This document shows positions 7,431-18,224 of a stretch of 64,000 nucleotides of DNA, piece after piece. Within the stretch, counting starts at the first letter, position 1. Each line of letters opens with the position of its first letter. Source of the DNA: Vibrio ezurae NBRC 102218 (lineage in GTDB: Bacteria > Pseudomonadota > Gammaproteobacteria > Enterobacterales > Vibrionaceae). The DNA lies in contig NZ_BATM01000005.1 of NCBI RefSeq assembly GCF_000467185.1, positions 124,001 through 188,000 on the forward strand, in the 5' to 3' direction. Position numbers and translations under genes: made by a program. The notes under the pieces were generated by a model, which worked only from the letters and a program-made list of their open reading frames with translations, had not been told where the DNA came from and made no database searches.

Positions 7431-10400
7431 TTAAATATCTATCTGTTCATGCTTTTTAATCTTGCCAAAATCCGCCAAAATTGTGTAAGCACATGGAACC
7501 ATAAATAGCACCAATATCGTCGAAGTAAAGATACCAAATACAATTGAGATGACTAATGGTTGAATAACCTGAGCTTGTAAACTGGTCTCTAATAGTAGTG
7601 GCAACAAGCCCGCTGCGGTCGTCATAGAAGTAATAAAGACCGCACGAAAACGCTCTCTACTGGCCTTCACTACAGCATCACGAACATCATCACCTTCATC
7701 AATATGAAAACGTATATATTGCACTAATAAAATCGAGTCGTTCACCACAATACCGGCTAAAGAAACAAACCCCATAATGCTTGGCATACTCATATTATGC
7801 CCAAGCAAGAAATGCCCCCAGATAACACCAATCAAAGCCAATGGTATCGCCAGCATCACCACGAAAGGTTCAAGATAGCTACGGAACTGATAACTCAAAA
7901 TGGCAAACACACCAAATAAGCCAACTAGGAACCCTTTCCCCATAGAAGAACTGGTCTTGTCGGTATCCTTAGACTCCCCATCGAAATCAACACGAATGCC
8001 CGGATACTTTTGCTGTAGTTTTGGCAGTTCTTGAGTTTTAAAGGTACTGATAATTTCACCAGAACTGGCTTTAGATGTATCTAAATCACTGAATACCGCG
8101 ACCGTTCTCATGCCATTGATGCGTTGAATACGCACATAACTGCGCTGAAAATCAAAACTGGCAATAGTGCCTAGCGGGATCTGAGCACCACTTGGCATGA
8201 TGATAGGGAAGTTGGCTAAATGCTCTAAATTACCTGCCTCTTCTTTATCTAGACGAACTTCTATCTTAATGTTTTCGACGCCAATCTGAATCTCATCGGC
8301 GGTTTGACCATAAAAGGCGGCGCGCAATTGGCTGGCAATCATTTGTCCATTCACGCCATAGCTTTCTGCACCGGGACGCAGTTTAACCAGCACCTCTTCC
8401 TTACCCATGCGCATATCATCCAGCACGCCATGTACACCATCAAATTCATTGAGATACGACTGCATCTCATTCGACGCCGCTTTGAGTGACTCTAAGTTAT
8501 CGTGTTGCAGACGAATCTCAATAGCACGCCCGCCTGGCCCCATCGTGGGTTGCTTATACACTAACGATATTGGCGTAGCTAATTCACCCACATCGCTGCG
8601 CCACGCATCAATAAACTCATCGAGCACTGTATTTCGCTCTTCTGCACCCAATAAATCCAAACGTACCGTCGCAATATGTGGCCCTGATTCGTCAGCATCA
8701 GCATTGCTGTTAAAACTGGTCGTAATGTGTTGAATAAGTGGCACACCATGCTCCACTTTCTCCGTCCACTCTTTATCCAGTTTCTGGGCCGAATGCACTA
8801 AACGATCAACAACTACTTCAGTCTGGCTCAAGGTTGAACCTGGAGGCAAAATAATTCGCGCTTCCGCAATGTCCCCATCTAAATCAGGGAAAGGTACAAA
8901 TTTTAAAAAGCCCCCTGCAAGCAAAGAAATCGAAATGAGCAATGCCGCAATAACGGAACCCATAAACAAATAACGATACTGTACGGCTTTATCGACCGCG
9001 CGAACTAAGGTGCCATTTCTAAACTGATCAAACTTGGCTAAGAATGCCGTTTTAAAACGAAGATCAGGACGCTCTTTTTTCGCTTGGTGCAATGAATGAG
9101 CTAAGTGATGGGGTAAAATTAAGAACGCTTCAATCAAACTCAAACTCAGCACTAAAATAAGCACCTGAGGCACCGCTTTTAATACTGCGCCCATTTCCCC
9201 ATCCAAAAACAGCAAACTACCAAAGATACACACGGTAGTGAGGAATGAAGAAACCACCCCCGGTAGCACTTTTTTCACCCCTAAAAGCACCGCATCATCA
9301 ATGCTCTCCCCTTTATCCAAGTGGGCGGCAATGGATTCAGCAATCACAATGGCATCATCCATCATGATACCGATGGCCATCAATAGCCCAACCAAAGACA
9401 TAATGTTGATAGAAATGCCTAGGTTCGCCATCATAAATAAGCCACCAAGGAAGGCCACTGGCAAGCCAGCAGCCACCCAAAAGGAATATCGCAAACTAAA
9501 GAACAGCCACATGGTCACGAAAACCAATGCAATACCTTGCCAGCCATTTCGCACCATCATTGTGAGTCGATCCCACAACACCGATGAAAGATCATTGGTC
9601 ATGCTAATAGTGACACCTTGGGGGGCAACAGCGCGCTGCGCTTCAACAAAGCGCACCACGTCGTCTTTAATTCTTAACGCGTCATCTTCTTTATTTTTAC
9701 TCACTTTTAAAATGGCAGACGGCTGGCCATCAAATAAAACCTTTTGCTCATCCAGCTCAAAACGATCGGTAATTTTGGCAATATCACGCAACCTTACCGT
9801 TGCACCATTTGGACCAGAACCCACCACAATATTTTGCAGTTGTTCAGGAGTGACTTGTCGTTCATCAAAGCGAATTAAAAAGTTTTTTTGTGGCGTTTCG
9901 ATATTACCACTGGGCAATTTCACATTCTGCTTGCCAATCTGAGTGGCAATATCACTGACATTTAGTCCTAACTGACGCATGGCGTAAGTGTTTAGCTCTA
10001 TTCGATATTCATGATCGGAAAAACCGGATACATCCACCAATGAAACACCATAGTCGAGCTTCATAATACGCTTTAGTTTCTCAGCGTATGCCTTGAGATC
10101 TGGCCAGCTCATATCTGCGGTGATGGCAACATCAACGACAGGTTCATTCCAATCCAGTTCTCGTACAACAGGTGACTCAATCTCATCAGGAAAGTCATTA
10201 ATGGCATTGATCTGTGTTTGTACATCCACCAGCATGCGGCCAATATCTGCAGAGCTATTCAGCTTTAAAACTAAACTTGCACTGCCCTCTAAAGCATCAC
10301 AAGTCGTCTCTTCTATGTTTGATAAACCATCAACAGCGTCTTCCATACGTACACATAAGCTCTCTTCAACCTCTAACGGTGAAGCGCCGGGATAAGCAAT

Positions 10401-10538
10401 CGAGGCAATGATATAAGGGGGCGAGAACTCAGGAAACGTTTCTCGCTTAATGGTTGGCAAAGACAGCATACCGACTAAGAAAATCAGTAGCATCAATAGA
10501 TTAGCAGCCGTCGGATGCCTTGCAAAAAATCGGATCAC
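7431..10538 (-). CDS. RND efflux transporter permease subunit
   Basis: Proton-driven inner-membrane pump of the AcrB/MexB-like superfamily, 1035 residues, full length. It begins MIRFFARHPTAANLLMLLIF (first membrane helix) and has two large periplasmic loops. The first membrane block contains GIMMDDAIVIAE with the paired aspartates of the TM4 proton relay; the second holds AGIVVNDSILLVQYIRF. It overlaps the upstream membrane-fusion gene by 4 bp (ATGA), so the two are translationally coupled. No outer-membrane channel gene is present, so TolC or another factor encoded elsewhere would be used. The substrate is unknown. In Escherichia coli leuO lies directly beside leuABCD; here this pump and the glycosyltransferase pair occupy that gap. 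Confidence 0.93.
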   Translation of the reverse strand: MIRFFARHPTAANLLMLLIFLVGMLSLPTIKRETFPEFSPPYIIASIAYPGASPLEVEESLCVRMEDAVDGLSNIEETTCDALEGSASLVLKLNSSADIGRMLVDVQTQINAINDFPDEIESPVVRELDWNEPVVDVAITADMSWPDLKAYAEKLKRIMKLDYGVSLVDVSGFSDHEYRIELNTYAMRQLGLNVSDIATQIGKQNVKLPSGNIETPQKNFLIRFDERQVTPEQLQNIVVGSGPNGATVRLRDIAKITDRFELDEQKVLFDGQPSAILKVSKNKEDDALRIKDDVVRFVEAQRAVAPQGVTISMTNDLSSVLWDRLTMMVRNGWQGIALVFVTMWLFFSLRYSFWVAAGLPVAFLGGLFMMANLGISINIMSLVGLLMAIGIMMDDAIVIAESIAAHLDKGESIDDAVLLGVKKVLPGVVSSFLTTVCIFGSLLFLDGEMGAVLKAVPQVLILVLSLSLIEAFLILPHHLAHSLHQAKKERPDLRFKTAFLAKFDQFRNGTLVRAVDKAVQYRYLFMGSVIAALLISISLLAGGFLKFVPFPDLDGDIAEARIILPPGSTLSQTEVVVDRLVHSAQKLDKEWTEKVEHGVPLIQHITTSFNSNADADESGPHIATVRLDLLGAEERNTVLDEFIDAWRSDVGELATPISLVYKQPTMGPGGRAIEIRLQHDNLESLKAASNEMQSYLNEFDGVHGVLDDMRMGKEEVLVKLRPGAESYGVNGQMIASQLRAAFYGQTADEIQIGVENIKIEVRLDKEEAGNLEHLANFPIIMPSGAQIPLGTIASFDFQRSYVRIQRINGMRTVAVFSDLDTSKASSGEIISTFKTQELPKLQQKYPGIRVDFDGESKDTDKTSSSMGKGFLVGLFGVFAILSYQFRSYLEPFVVMLAIPLALIGVIWGHFLLGHNMSMPSIMGFVSLAGIVVNDSILLVQYIRFHIDEGDDVRDAVVKASRERFRAVFITSMTTAAGLLPLLLETSLQAQVIQPLVISIVFGIFTSTILVLFMVPCAYTILADFGKIKKHEQIDI

Positions 10539-11860
10539 GCGGCGTCCTCCGCAGGCTTAGCATCAACCGTCACGTTTTCTAACTTCAGTTGCATCCCTGA
10601 GATTGCAGGCAAAAGATCATTTAAGATCAAACGATCATCAGCTTTAAAGTCTCCTTCAACCACCACTTGTTGATCGCGGCGATATTTCACAGAAACGGGC
10701 AAGATCTTCAACTGCCCCTCATCAAACAGATACACTTTATTACCGTGTAGCGCGACCTCAGGAATGACCCACTCAGGTGACTTCACTCCTTTTATCGTAG
10801 CACGTAACAACATGCCACTGACCATCGCTGAGATAGGCTTAGACATCGCTTTGTCTGCACTTCGTTCGACCTCTAAAATCACCCCCATTGTGGCATGTGT
10901 AGGATCCACAGAATCACTCACTCGTGTCACCTTCGCCGGCCACACTGCGTTAAAACTGCCACTAGATACACTGACAAAAGCACGTAGACGTGACAAGTCC
11001 GATAAACTTGAATGAGTCATCGTGTCGTTAGGAGTCGCTAAACTCTGAGTCAGTAATTGCATGTCATGAATCGAGATTTGCGCCTCAACTTCCATTACAT
11101 CCAGTCCTTGCGCTGTCAGCATCTCCTGTTGCAAATTAACCACTTGATTAAGCTCAATATCAACGGAAGAAATACGTAAGTCACGCGGAAGAACAATGTG
11201 GGTTTTATCTAATGCACGCTCCGCTTCTTTCACTTTTGCTTTGTTCACTTCAATCAAAGCTTGCGCTACTTTTCTTTCATCAGGATAAAGCGTTACTTTA
11301 TTTTCACTGTCTTGCACAAGTTTTCGTTGTGCTAGGTATGCCTGCTGCTGAGTATCAACATCTGATTGAGAAGCCACTCTTTTACTTCTTAGGTCTTGAA
11401 GACGTTTTAGTTCGACTTCTGACAGCGCTAGACGATTCTTCTCGATCGCTAGGGTACTTTTACTGTTGCTATACTCTATTGCTAATTTCTTCAACTGAGT
11501 TTCACTGGAGCTGAGATCGGCTTTGGCTTGTACCAATTTCAATTCATAATCCAGCGGATCAATCCTTAACACTTCTGTTCCCGCAGCTAATACTCGGCCT
11601 CGCTCTAAGTTGGGATTGCGGTAAACCACTTTTCCTGAGACTTCCGCGATAGCCTTCCATTCAAACTTTGCTGACGCTTGTCCAAAGCCAATCGCTTCAG
11701 GTGCCATAGGCGTCAATTTCATAGTCATCACCTTAACTGGCTTTACCCTATCTCCAGCAGGCTTGGTCGGTACATCAGGACGAAGCTCTATTGCCACAAT
11801 TAAAATAATAATCCCGACAATAACAGCGGGGAAAAAGAGCAACTTTCGAGTAAGTTTCAT
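10535..11860 (-). CDS. RND efflux periplasmic adaptor (membrane-fusion protein)
   Basis: The 441-residue adaptor has one N-terminal membrane anchor (about residues 8-26), a lipoyl/barrel-sandwich half (KAIAEVSGKVVYRNPNLERG and the later VDIELNQVV), a long coiled-coil hairpin (about 95-215, rich in Lys/Glu/Gln/Ala) and a C-terminal beta-barrel/membrane-proximal region. It would link the RND pump to an outer-membrane channel. The start ATG follows AGGA at 11 bases. It overlaps the pump gene by 4 bp, and its promoter must lie in the 11.9-12.3 kb region shared with the divergent leu operon. No regulator gene is adjacent. Confidence 0.9.
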   Translation of the reverse strand: MKLTRKLLFFPAVIVGIIILIVAIELRPDVPTKPAGDRVKPVKVMTMKLTPMAPEAIGFGQASAKFEWKAIAEVSGKVVYRNPNLERGRVLAAGTEVLRIDPLDYELKLVQAKADLSSSETQLKKLAIEYSNSKSTLAIEKNRLALSEVELKRLQDLRSKRVASQSDVDTQQQAYLAQRKLVQDSENKVTLYPDERKVAQALIEVNKAKVKEAERALDKTHIVLPRDLRISSVDIELNQVVNLQQEMLTAQGLDVMEVEAQISIHDMQLLTQSLATPNDTMTHSSLSDLSRLRAFVSVSSGSFNAVWPAKVTRVSDSVDPTHATMGVILEVERSADKAMSKPISAMVSGMLLRATIKGVKSPEWVIPEVALHGNKVYLFDEGQLKILPVSVKYRRDQQVVVEGDFKADDRLILNDLLPAISGMQLKLENVTVDAKPAEDAA

Positions 11861-12310
11861 GAATTAGAATCCTAGTTTCTAGCCAGTTTATTCCATCATC
11901 TAAAAGTGAGGAGAGCTTGAGGTTATGTGAGTATATCGCTTACATAAATGTAAATTAGACTGATGCACTCAGTTCAGAGAAAGCATTATAAGTTTAAAAG
12001 CATCTTTTGTTTCAATAATAGTACCGAATCAGTGCCAAGTTTTCTTGGTCTTTCATTTATCGACTCAAGACTCTTTGCTCTTTGGCGTGTAACAACGACA
12101 AACATAAGCAGAACCATTAAAAGCAACTCGTTTCACACAAGTTCACTGCACAATAATGTGCAGAGTAAACAAGTAGCTTGAATGGTAGAAAATAAAAAAA
12201 TAGTTGCATAACACAATAGAAACCCATAAATATCAACACCTTATATGCATTTAGTTTTAACATATCACTAACTTAAACACTCCTAGTTGAATATTTTTTC
12301 GACTTTCCTC
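11861..12310. other. Divergent intergenic region between the efflux operon and the leu operon
   Basis: About 450 bases without a supported gene. The region must hold the minus-strand efflux promoter. A perfect 6-6-6 dyad CTGCAC-AATAAT-GTGCAG occupies 12146-12163. The segment 12190-12300 is AT-rich and lies immediately upstream of the leu promoter, where LeuO/H-NS-type binding would be expected. A 72-codon frame at 11963-12181 lacks a ribosome site and is not convincing. Confidence 0.5.
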
Positions 12311-12339
12311 TTGACGGTTATAGTCAATCGCGGTATTAA
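12311..12339 (+). promoter_or_regulatory. Promoter of the leu operon
   Basis: TTGACG at 12311-12316 and TATTAA at 12334-12339 are separated by 17 bp. They match the sigma-70 consensus at 5/6 and 4/6 positions and sit about 30 bases before the leader peptide, the spacing expected for an attenuated operon. Confidence 0.7.
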
Positions 12340-12372
12340 TTTATTAACTTCTTTGGTGGATTGTTTTTTTTA

Positions 12373-12423
12373 ATGAATTTCCGTGTTACAACCTCTCTGC
12401 TCCTCCTCCTGATCGTGACATAG
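12373..12423 (+). CDS. leuL: leu operon leader peptide
   Basis: The 16-codon frame MNFRVTTSLLLLLIVT ends in TAG and has five consecutive leucine codons (CTG CTC CTC CTC CTG). Ribosome stalling here when leucyl-tRNA is scarce would free the antiterminator. It is followed directly by the attenuator structures and leuA, and is short like the leuL leaders of enterics. No strong ribosome site is seen, although the upstream GGTGGATTG could serve. Confidence 0.88.
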   Translation: MNFRVTTSLLLLLIVT

Positions 12424-12427
12424 ACAC

Positions 12428-12497
12428 GCGGGTTGCTAGTGGGCGAAAAACACCACCAAGATAAATAAAACCCGCAACTTAAATGCGGGTTTTTTTG
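12428..12497 (+). terminator. leu attenuator: antiterminator arm and terminator hairpin
   Basis: The terminator is AAACCCGCA (12468-12476) paired with TGCGGGTTT (12484-12492), a 7-nt loop and a T-run to 12496. The segment GCGGGTT at 12428-12434, just after the leader stop codon, can instead pair with AACCCGC of the terminator 5' arm and disrupt it. A further GTGG/CCAC pairing (about 12439-12457) fits a pause or protector stem. This is a classical translation-coupled attenuator. Confidence 0.88.
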
Positions 12498-12536
12498 TAT
12501 ATAAATTTAACGATAAAGTAGGAAAAGGAAGTCAAT

Positions 12537-14087
12537 ATGAGCGATCAAGTCATTATCTTTGATACCACACTACGCGATGGCGAACAGGCACTTTCTGCAA
12601 GCCTAACCGTCAAAGAGAAACTGCAAATCGCCTATGCTCTTGAACGATTGGGCGTAGACGTTATTGAAGCTGGCTTCCCTATTTCCTCACCGGGTGATTT
12701 TGAGTCCGTACAAACCATTGCCAAGCACATTAAAAACAGTCGTATCTGTGCACTATCACGCGCAGTGGCTAAAGATATCGATGCCGCAGCAGAAGCATTA
12801 AAAGTCGCTGAACAATTTCGAATTCACACCTTTATCTCAACATCTACCGTACACGTGCAAGACAAGCTTCGTCGTAGCTACGATGATGTGATTGAAATGG
12901 GTGTAAATGCAGTTAAGCACGCGAGAAAATACACCGATGACGTCGAATTTTCGTGTGAAGATGCAGGACGTACGCCAATCGATAATCTATGCCGTATGGT
13001 AGAAGCCGCCATTAATGCGGGTGCAAATACCATTAACATCCCTGATACCGTTGGCTATACCATTCCAAACGAATTTGGTGGCATTATTGAAACCCTATTC
13101 AATCGTGTTCCAAACATTGATAAAGCGATTATTTCAGTTCACTGTCATGACGATCTAGGAATGTCAGTGGCAAACTCTATTGCAGCAGTACAAGCTGGTG
13201 CTCGTCAGGTTGAAGGCACGATCAACGGCATTGGTGAACGTGCAGGTAACTGTTCACTAGAAGAAATCGCTATGATCATCAAAACTCGCGAATCCTTCTT
13301 GGGTGTACAGACTAATTTCAAACACGATGAAATTCATCGCACAAGTAAATTGGTCTCCCAGCTTTGTAATATGCCAATCCAAGCCAATAAAGCCATTGTC
13401 GGTGCCAATGCCTTTAGCCACTCATCAGGCATTCACCAAGATGGCATGCTGAAAAACAAAAACACCTATGAAATCATGACACCTGAATCTATAGGTCTAA
13501 AAAATCAAGCACTTAACCTAACTAGCCGTTCAGGCCGTGCGGCAGTAAAAAGCCATATGGACAGCATGGGGTATAAAGAAGAAGAGTATAACCTAGATAC
13601 GCTATACGCAGATTTCTTGAAATTAGCGGATAATAAAGGACAAGTCTTCGATTACGATCTAGAAGCATTGATGCACTTCGCGAATTTGCGAGATGAAGAT
13701 GATTATTTCAAGTTGAACTACTTGAGTGTGCAATCCGGTAGCATCATGGCGACCACCAGCATTAAATTGCAATGTGGCGATGAAGAAAAATGCGAAGCGG
13801 CTGTAGGTAATGGCCCTGTTGATGCTCTGTATCAGTGTATTTATCGTCTAACGGGCTACGATATTGTGCTAGATAAATTCCATCTAACCGCTAAAGGCGA
13901 AGGTGAAGATGGTCTAGGTCAAGCTGATATTATTGCCAACTATAAAGGTCGTAAATATCATGGTACTGGCCTTGCAACTGATATTGTTGAAGCTTCAGGA
14001 CAGGCACTACTGCATGTTATCAACAGCATCCATCGTGCTGACCAAATTGAAGAAATAAAGCAAAAGAAACACACAGCAACTGTTTAA
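12537..14087 (+). CDS. leuA: 2-isopropylmalate synthase
   Basis: Condenses acetyl-CoA with 2-oxoisovalerate, the first committed step of leucine synthesis. The 516 residues include the metal-binding DTTLRDGEQ motif near residue 9 and HCHDDLG around residue 202 of the TIM barrel, and a C-terminal regulatory LeuA dimer domain (about 390-505) that binds leucine. The start ATG is preceded by AAAGGAAG. It is the first structural gene of leuABCD, expressed through the leuL attenuator; a 71-base spacer containing a hairpin separates it from leuB. Confidence 0.97.
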   Translation: MSDQVIIFDTTLRDGEQALSASLTVKEKLQIAYALERLGVDVIEAGFPISSPGDFESVQTIAKHIKNSRICALSRAVAKDIDAAAEALKVAEQFRIHTFISTSTVHVQDKLRRSYDDVIEMGVNAVKHARKYTDDVEFSCEDAGRTPIDNLCRMVEAAINAGANTINIPDTVGYTIPNEFGGIIETLFNRVPNIDKAIISVHCHDDLGMSVANSIAAVQAGARQVEGTINGIGERAGNCSLEEIAMIIKTRESFLGVQTNFKHDEIHRTSKLVSQLCNMPIQANKAIVGANAFSHSSGIHQDGMLKNKNTYEIMTPESIGLKNQALNLTSRSGRAAVKSHMDSMGYKEEEYNLDTLYADFLKLADNKGQVFDYDLEALMHFANLRDEDDYFKLNYLSVQSGSIMATTSIKLQCGDEEKCEAAVGNGPVDALYQCIYRLTGYDIVLDKFHLTAKGEGEDGLGQADIIANYKGRKYHGTGLATDIVEASGQALLHVINSIHRADQIEEIKQKKHTATV

Positions 14088-14096
14088 ATTCTATCA

Positions 14097-14125
14097 CCTG
14101 CCTTTGCGTAAAACGCATCGGCAGG
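14097..14125 (+). other. Intercistronic hairpin between leuA and leuB
   Basis: CCTGCC/GGCAGG (14097-14102 with 14120-14125) and TGCGT/ACGCA (14105-14109 with 14113-14117) stack across a 2x2 internal loop around an AAA loop. There is no T-run, so it is more likely an mRNA stabiliser or processing structure than a terminator. Confidence 0.65.
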
Positions 14126-14143
14126 CAACCAACATATTAATGA

Positions 14144-15250
<1,107 letters not shown>

Positions 15251-15262
15251 CCAATAGATGAG

Positions 15263-15291
15263 TTTCCTTGGCAAGAAAATTGCCAAGGAAA
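15263..15291 (+). other. 12-bp hairpin between leuB and leuC
   Basis: A perfect 12-bp stem (arms 15263-15274 and 15280-15291, TTTCCTTGGCAA) closes a 5-nt GAAAA loop. It ends one base before the AAGGAAG ribosome site of leuC. Lacking a T-run, it is not an evident terminator; it may influence leuC translation or mRNA decay. Confidence 0.7.
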
Positions 15292-15303
15292 AAGGAAGTA
15301 ACA

Positions 15304-16710
15304 ATGGCTAAAACTTTATATCAAAAAATCTATGATGCACATATTGCGGTAGAAGCTGAAGGCGAAAACCCTATCTTGTACATCGACAGACACTTGGTGC
15401 ACGAAGTGACCTCACCACAAGCGTTTGATGGTCTGCGTGAAAAAGGTCGTCGTGTACGTCAAACCAGCAAAACCTTCGCTACCATGGATCACAACGTCTC
15501 TACAACCACCAAAGACATTAATGCCTCTGGTGAAATGGCGCGCATCCAAATGGAAACCTTGTCGAAAAACTGTGGTGAATTTGGGGTTCGTCTTTATGAC
15601 TTAAACCATAAATATCAAGGTATTGTGCATGTTATGGGCCCAGAGCTTGGTATCACCCTACCGGGCATGACCATTGTGTGTGGTGACTCACATACCGCTA
15701 CTCACGGCGCATTTGGTTCTATTGCCTTTGGTATTGGTACCTCTGAAGTTGAGCATGTGTTGGCAACTCAAACCCTAAAACAGTCTCGTGCAAAAACTAT
15801 GAAGATTGAAGTTAAGGGCAAGGTTGCACACGGCATTACCGCAAAAGATATCGTACTGGCGATCATCGGTAAAACGACGGCAGCTGGCGGTACGGGCTAC
15901 GTGGTTGAGTTCTGTGGTGAAGCGATTACCGACCTTTCTATGGAAGGGCGTATGACCGTATGTAACATGGCTATCGAGCTTGGCGCAAAAGCAGGATTGG
16001 TTGCTCCAGACCAAACCACCTTTGATTACATCAAAGGCCGTAAATTTGCTCCAACAGGCAAAGATTGGGATGACGCGGTTGAATACTGGTCAAGCTTGAA
16101 ATCGGATGCTGACGCTGAATTTGACGCTGTCGTTACCCTAGAAGCTGCTGATATCAAACCTCAAGTCACTTGGGGTACTAACCCAGGTCAGGTAATTTCA
16201 GTGGATACGCCAATCCCTAACCCAACCAGCTTTGCTGACCCTGTAGAAAAAGCATCTGCGGAAAAAGCCTTAGCTTACATGGGGCTAGAAGCCGGTAAAT
16301 CTCTGTCTGAATACCCTGTCGATAAAGTGTTTGTTGGCTCTTGTACTAACTCTCGTATCGAAGATATGCGCGCGGCGGCGAAAGTTGCCGAAGGTCGTAA
16401 AGTCGCTGAGCACGTACAAGCACTTATCGTTCCTGGTTCTGAGCAAGTAAAAGCGCAAGCAGAAGCGGAAGGGCTAGATAAGATCTTTATTGCAGCAGGC
16501 TTTGAATGGCGCCTACCGGGCTGTTCTATGTGTTTGGCAATGAACAATGACCGCCTTGGTCCACAAGAGCGATGCGCTTCTACCAGTAACCGTAACTTTG
16601 AAGGTCGTCAGGGTCGTGAAGGCCGTACACACTTAGTTAGCCCAGCAATGGCGGCAGCGGCCGCTATCGCTGGCCATTTTGTTGATATCCGCACTTTTGA
16701 GCAGCAGTAA
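15304..16710 (+). CDS. leuC: 3-isopropylmalate dehydratase large subunit
   Basis: The aconitase-family [4Fe-4S] subunit, with LeuD, isomerises 2- to 3-isopropylmalate. The 468 residues carry the cluster cysteines in [14 protein letters not shown] and GCSMCLAMN and the [27 protein letters not shown] region. I chose the ATG at 15304 because AAGGAAG lies eight bases upstream and [13 protein letters not shown] is the family N-terminus; a frame extension to 15268 would run through the intercistronic hairpin. It is followed by leuD after 11 bases. Confidence 0.97.
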   Translation: MAKTLYQKIYDAHIAVEAEGENPILYIDRHLVHEVTSPQAFDGLREKGRRVRQTSKTFATMDHNVSTTTKDINASGEMARIQMETLSKNCGEFGVRLYDLNHKYQGIVHVMGPELGITLPGMTIVCGDSHTATHGAFGSIAFGIGTSEVEHVLATQTLKQSRAKTMKIEVKGKVAHGITAKDIVLAIIGKTTAAGGTGYVVEFCGEAITDLSMEGRMTVCNMAIELGAKAGLVAPDQTTFDYIKGRKFAPTGKDWDDAVEYWSSLKSDADAEFDAVVTLEAADIKPQVTWGTNPGQVISVDTPIPNPTSFADPVEKASAEKALAYMGLEAGKSLSEYPVDKVFVGSCTNSRIEDMRAAAKVAEGRKVAEHVQALIVPGSEQVKAQAEAEGLDKIFIAAGFEWRLPGCSMCLAMNNDRLGPQERCASTSNRNFEGRQGREGRTHLVSPAMAAAAAIAGHFVDIRTFEQQ

Positions 16711-16721
16711 GGGGAAATAAC

Positions 16722-17324
16722 ATGTCAGGTTTTAAACAACATACGGGCTTAGTTGTCCCTCTTGACGCTGCCAACGTCGATACCGATGCCATCATTCCAA
16801 AGCAGTTTCTACAAAAGGTAACCCGCACTGGATTTGGTCAGCACTTGTTCCATGACTGGCGTTTTCTTGATGATGCAGGTCAGCAAGCTAACCCTGAGTT
16901 TGTCATGAACGAAGCACGCTACCAGGGTGCGAGCATCTTGCTTGCCCGTGAAAACTTCGGTTGTGGTTCTTCTCGTGAGCACGCCCCATGGGCACTGGCT
17001 GATTACGGCATTCAAGTCATGATAGCGCCAAGCTTTGCAGATATTTTCTACGGCAACTCTATCAACAACCAAATGGTTCCAGTACGTTTGACCGAAGCGG
17101 AAGTGGATGAGATTTTCACTTTTGTAGAAGCCAATGAAGGGGCTGAAGTCACCGTTGATTTAGAAGCAATGTTAGTGACAGCAAATGGTAAGCAATACAG
17201 CTTCGAAATTGATGAGTTTCGTCGTCACTGCCTACTAAATGGTTTAGATAACATTGGCCTAACTCTGCAACATGCAGACAAAATTGCAGAATATGAGCAG
17301 AATATCCCTGCATTTATGCGTTAA
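16722..17324 (+). CDS. leuD: 3-isopropylmalate dehydratase small subunit
   Basis: The 200-residue swivel-domain partner of LeuC. It starts [30 protein letters not shown], and the substrate loop [15 protein letters not shown] lies at about residues 76-90. Eleven bases separate it from leuC, with GGGGAAAT as ribosome site. An intrinsic terminator follows about 30 bases downstream, marking the end of the leu operon. Confidence 0.97.
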   Translation: MSGFKQHTGLVVPLDAANVDTDAIIPKQFLQKVTRTGFGQHLFHDWRFLDDAGQQANPEFVMNEARYQGASILLARENFGCGSSREHAPWALADYGIQVMIAPSFADIFYGNSINNQMVPVRLTEAEVDEIFTFVEANEGAEVTVDLEAMLVTANGKQYSFEIDEFRRHCLLNGLDNIGLTLQHADKIAEYEQNIPAFMR

Positions 17325-17354
17325 TCATTATTCGCTGAAATAGAATCTATGCTT

Positions 17355-17386
17355 AAAAGGTCTTGTTAATACAAGGCCTTTTTTAT
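17355..17386 (+). terminator. Terminator of leuABCD
   Basis: AAAAGGTCTTG (17355-17365) pairs with CAAGGCCTTTT (17372-17382) around TTAATA, with one G-U pair, and continues into a T-rich tract. It lies 30 bases after the leuD stop. Confidence 0.9.
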
Positions 17387-17420
17387 TGGGTTTTTCTTTG
17401 CAATCGAGATGGAGAGAGAT

Positions 17421-18221
17421 ATGTCAAAGGTATGGATTCTGATTCTTGTACTGTTTTCCTACAACAGTTTCGCCGCGCCCAAGTCTGAGCTTTGGTCATA
17501 TTGGGATGTGCATAGCCAAAGCCAGCAAAGCATTGATCATAGCCAGTGGCAATCTATTCTAGATACTTATCTTGTTACCCAAGGGGACTTAACACTATTT
17601 CGCTACGCATCTGTTACCAAGGCTGACAAACAACGTCTAAAAACCTATCTCTCATCACTGGCGAGTATTGACCCACGCCAATACTCCAAAGCTGAGCAAT
17701 ATGCGTACTGGGTTAATTTGTACAATAGCTTAACCGTACAGCTCATTCTGGATAATTACCCCGTTAAATCCATCACCAAATTGGGCAGTTTATTTAGCTT
17801 TGGGCCATGGGATGACAAACTGATTAGCGTCACAGGAAAATCTTTAACGTTAAATGATATCGAACATCGCATTTTACGCCCTATCTGGAACGACCCTCGC
17901 ACTCACTACGCCGTCAACTGTGCCAGTTTAGGTTGCCCTAACCTGCAACCTCAAGCCTTTACAGCGCAAAATACTGAGCAACTACTGACACAAAGCGCCA
18001 AAGTGTTTATTAATAGCGATAAAGGGGTAAAAGTCAGTAACGGAGCACTACAACTCTCCTCGATTTACGATTGGTTTGCTGTGGACTTTGGCGGCAAAAA
18101 AGGCGTTCTGCAGCACATTGCGCAATACCACGATGACTTAGCCACCGCAGATAATCTTGCCACTTTTAATGGCAAAATCACTTACGACTACGACTGGCAG
18201 TTAAATGAGACCGCTAAATAG
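17421..18221 (+). CDS. DUF547-domain secreted protein
   Basis: About 266 residues. A signal peptide (MSKVWILILVLFSYNSFAAP, cleavage after about residue 18) is followed by a DUF547 domain with the conserved YAYWVNLYNSLTVQLIL (about 95-111) and DPRTHYAVNCASLGCPNLQPQAF (about 158-180), including a Cys-containing ASLGCPNL core. The molecular function of the family is not established to my knowledge. I chose the ATG at 17421, with GGAGAG just upstream, over the ATG at 17409. It lies alone between the leu terminator and the convergent DUF924 gene. Confidence 0.85.
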   Translation: MSKVWILILVLFSYNSFAAPKSELWSYWDVHSQSQQSIDHSQWQSILDTYLVTQGDLTLFRYASVTKADKQRLKTYLSSLASIDPRQYSKAEQYAYWVNLYNSLTVQLILDNYPVKSITKLGSLFSFGPWDDKLISVTGKSLTLNDIEHRILRPIWNDPRTHYAVNCASLGCPNLQPQAFTAQNTEQLLTQSAKVFINSDKGVKVSNGALQLSSIYDWFAVDFGGKKGVLQHIAQYHDDLATADNLATFNGKITYDYDWQLNETAK

Positions 18222-18224
18222 AAA

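Noticed and set aside
11963..12181. 72-codon plus-strand open frame in the pump/leu intergenic region
   Set aside because: No ribosome site, no recognisable domain and composition like noncoding DNA.
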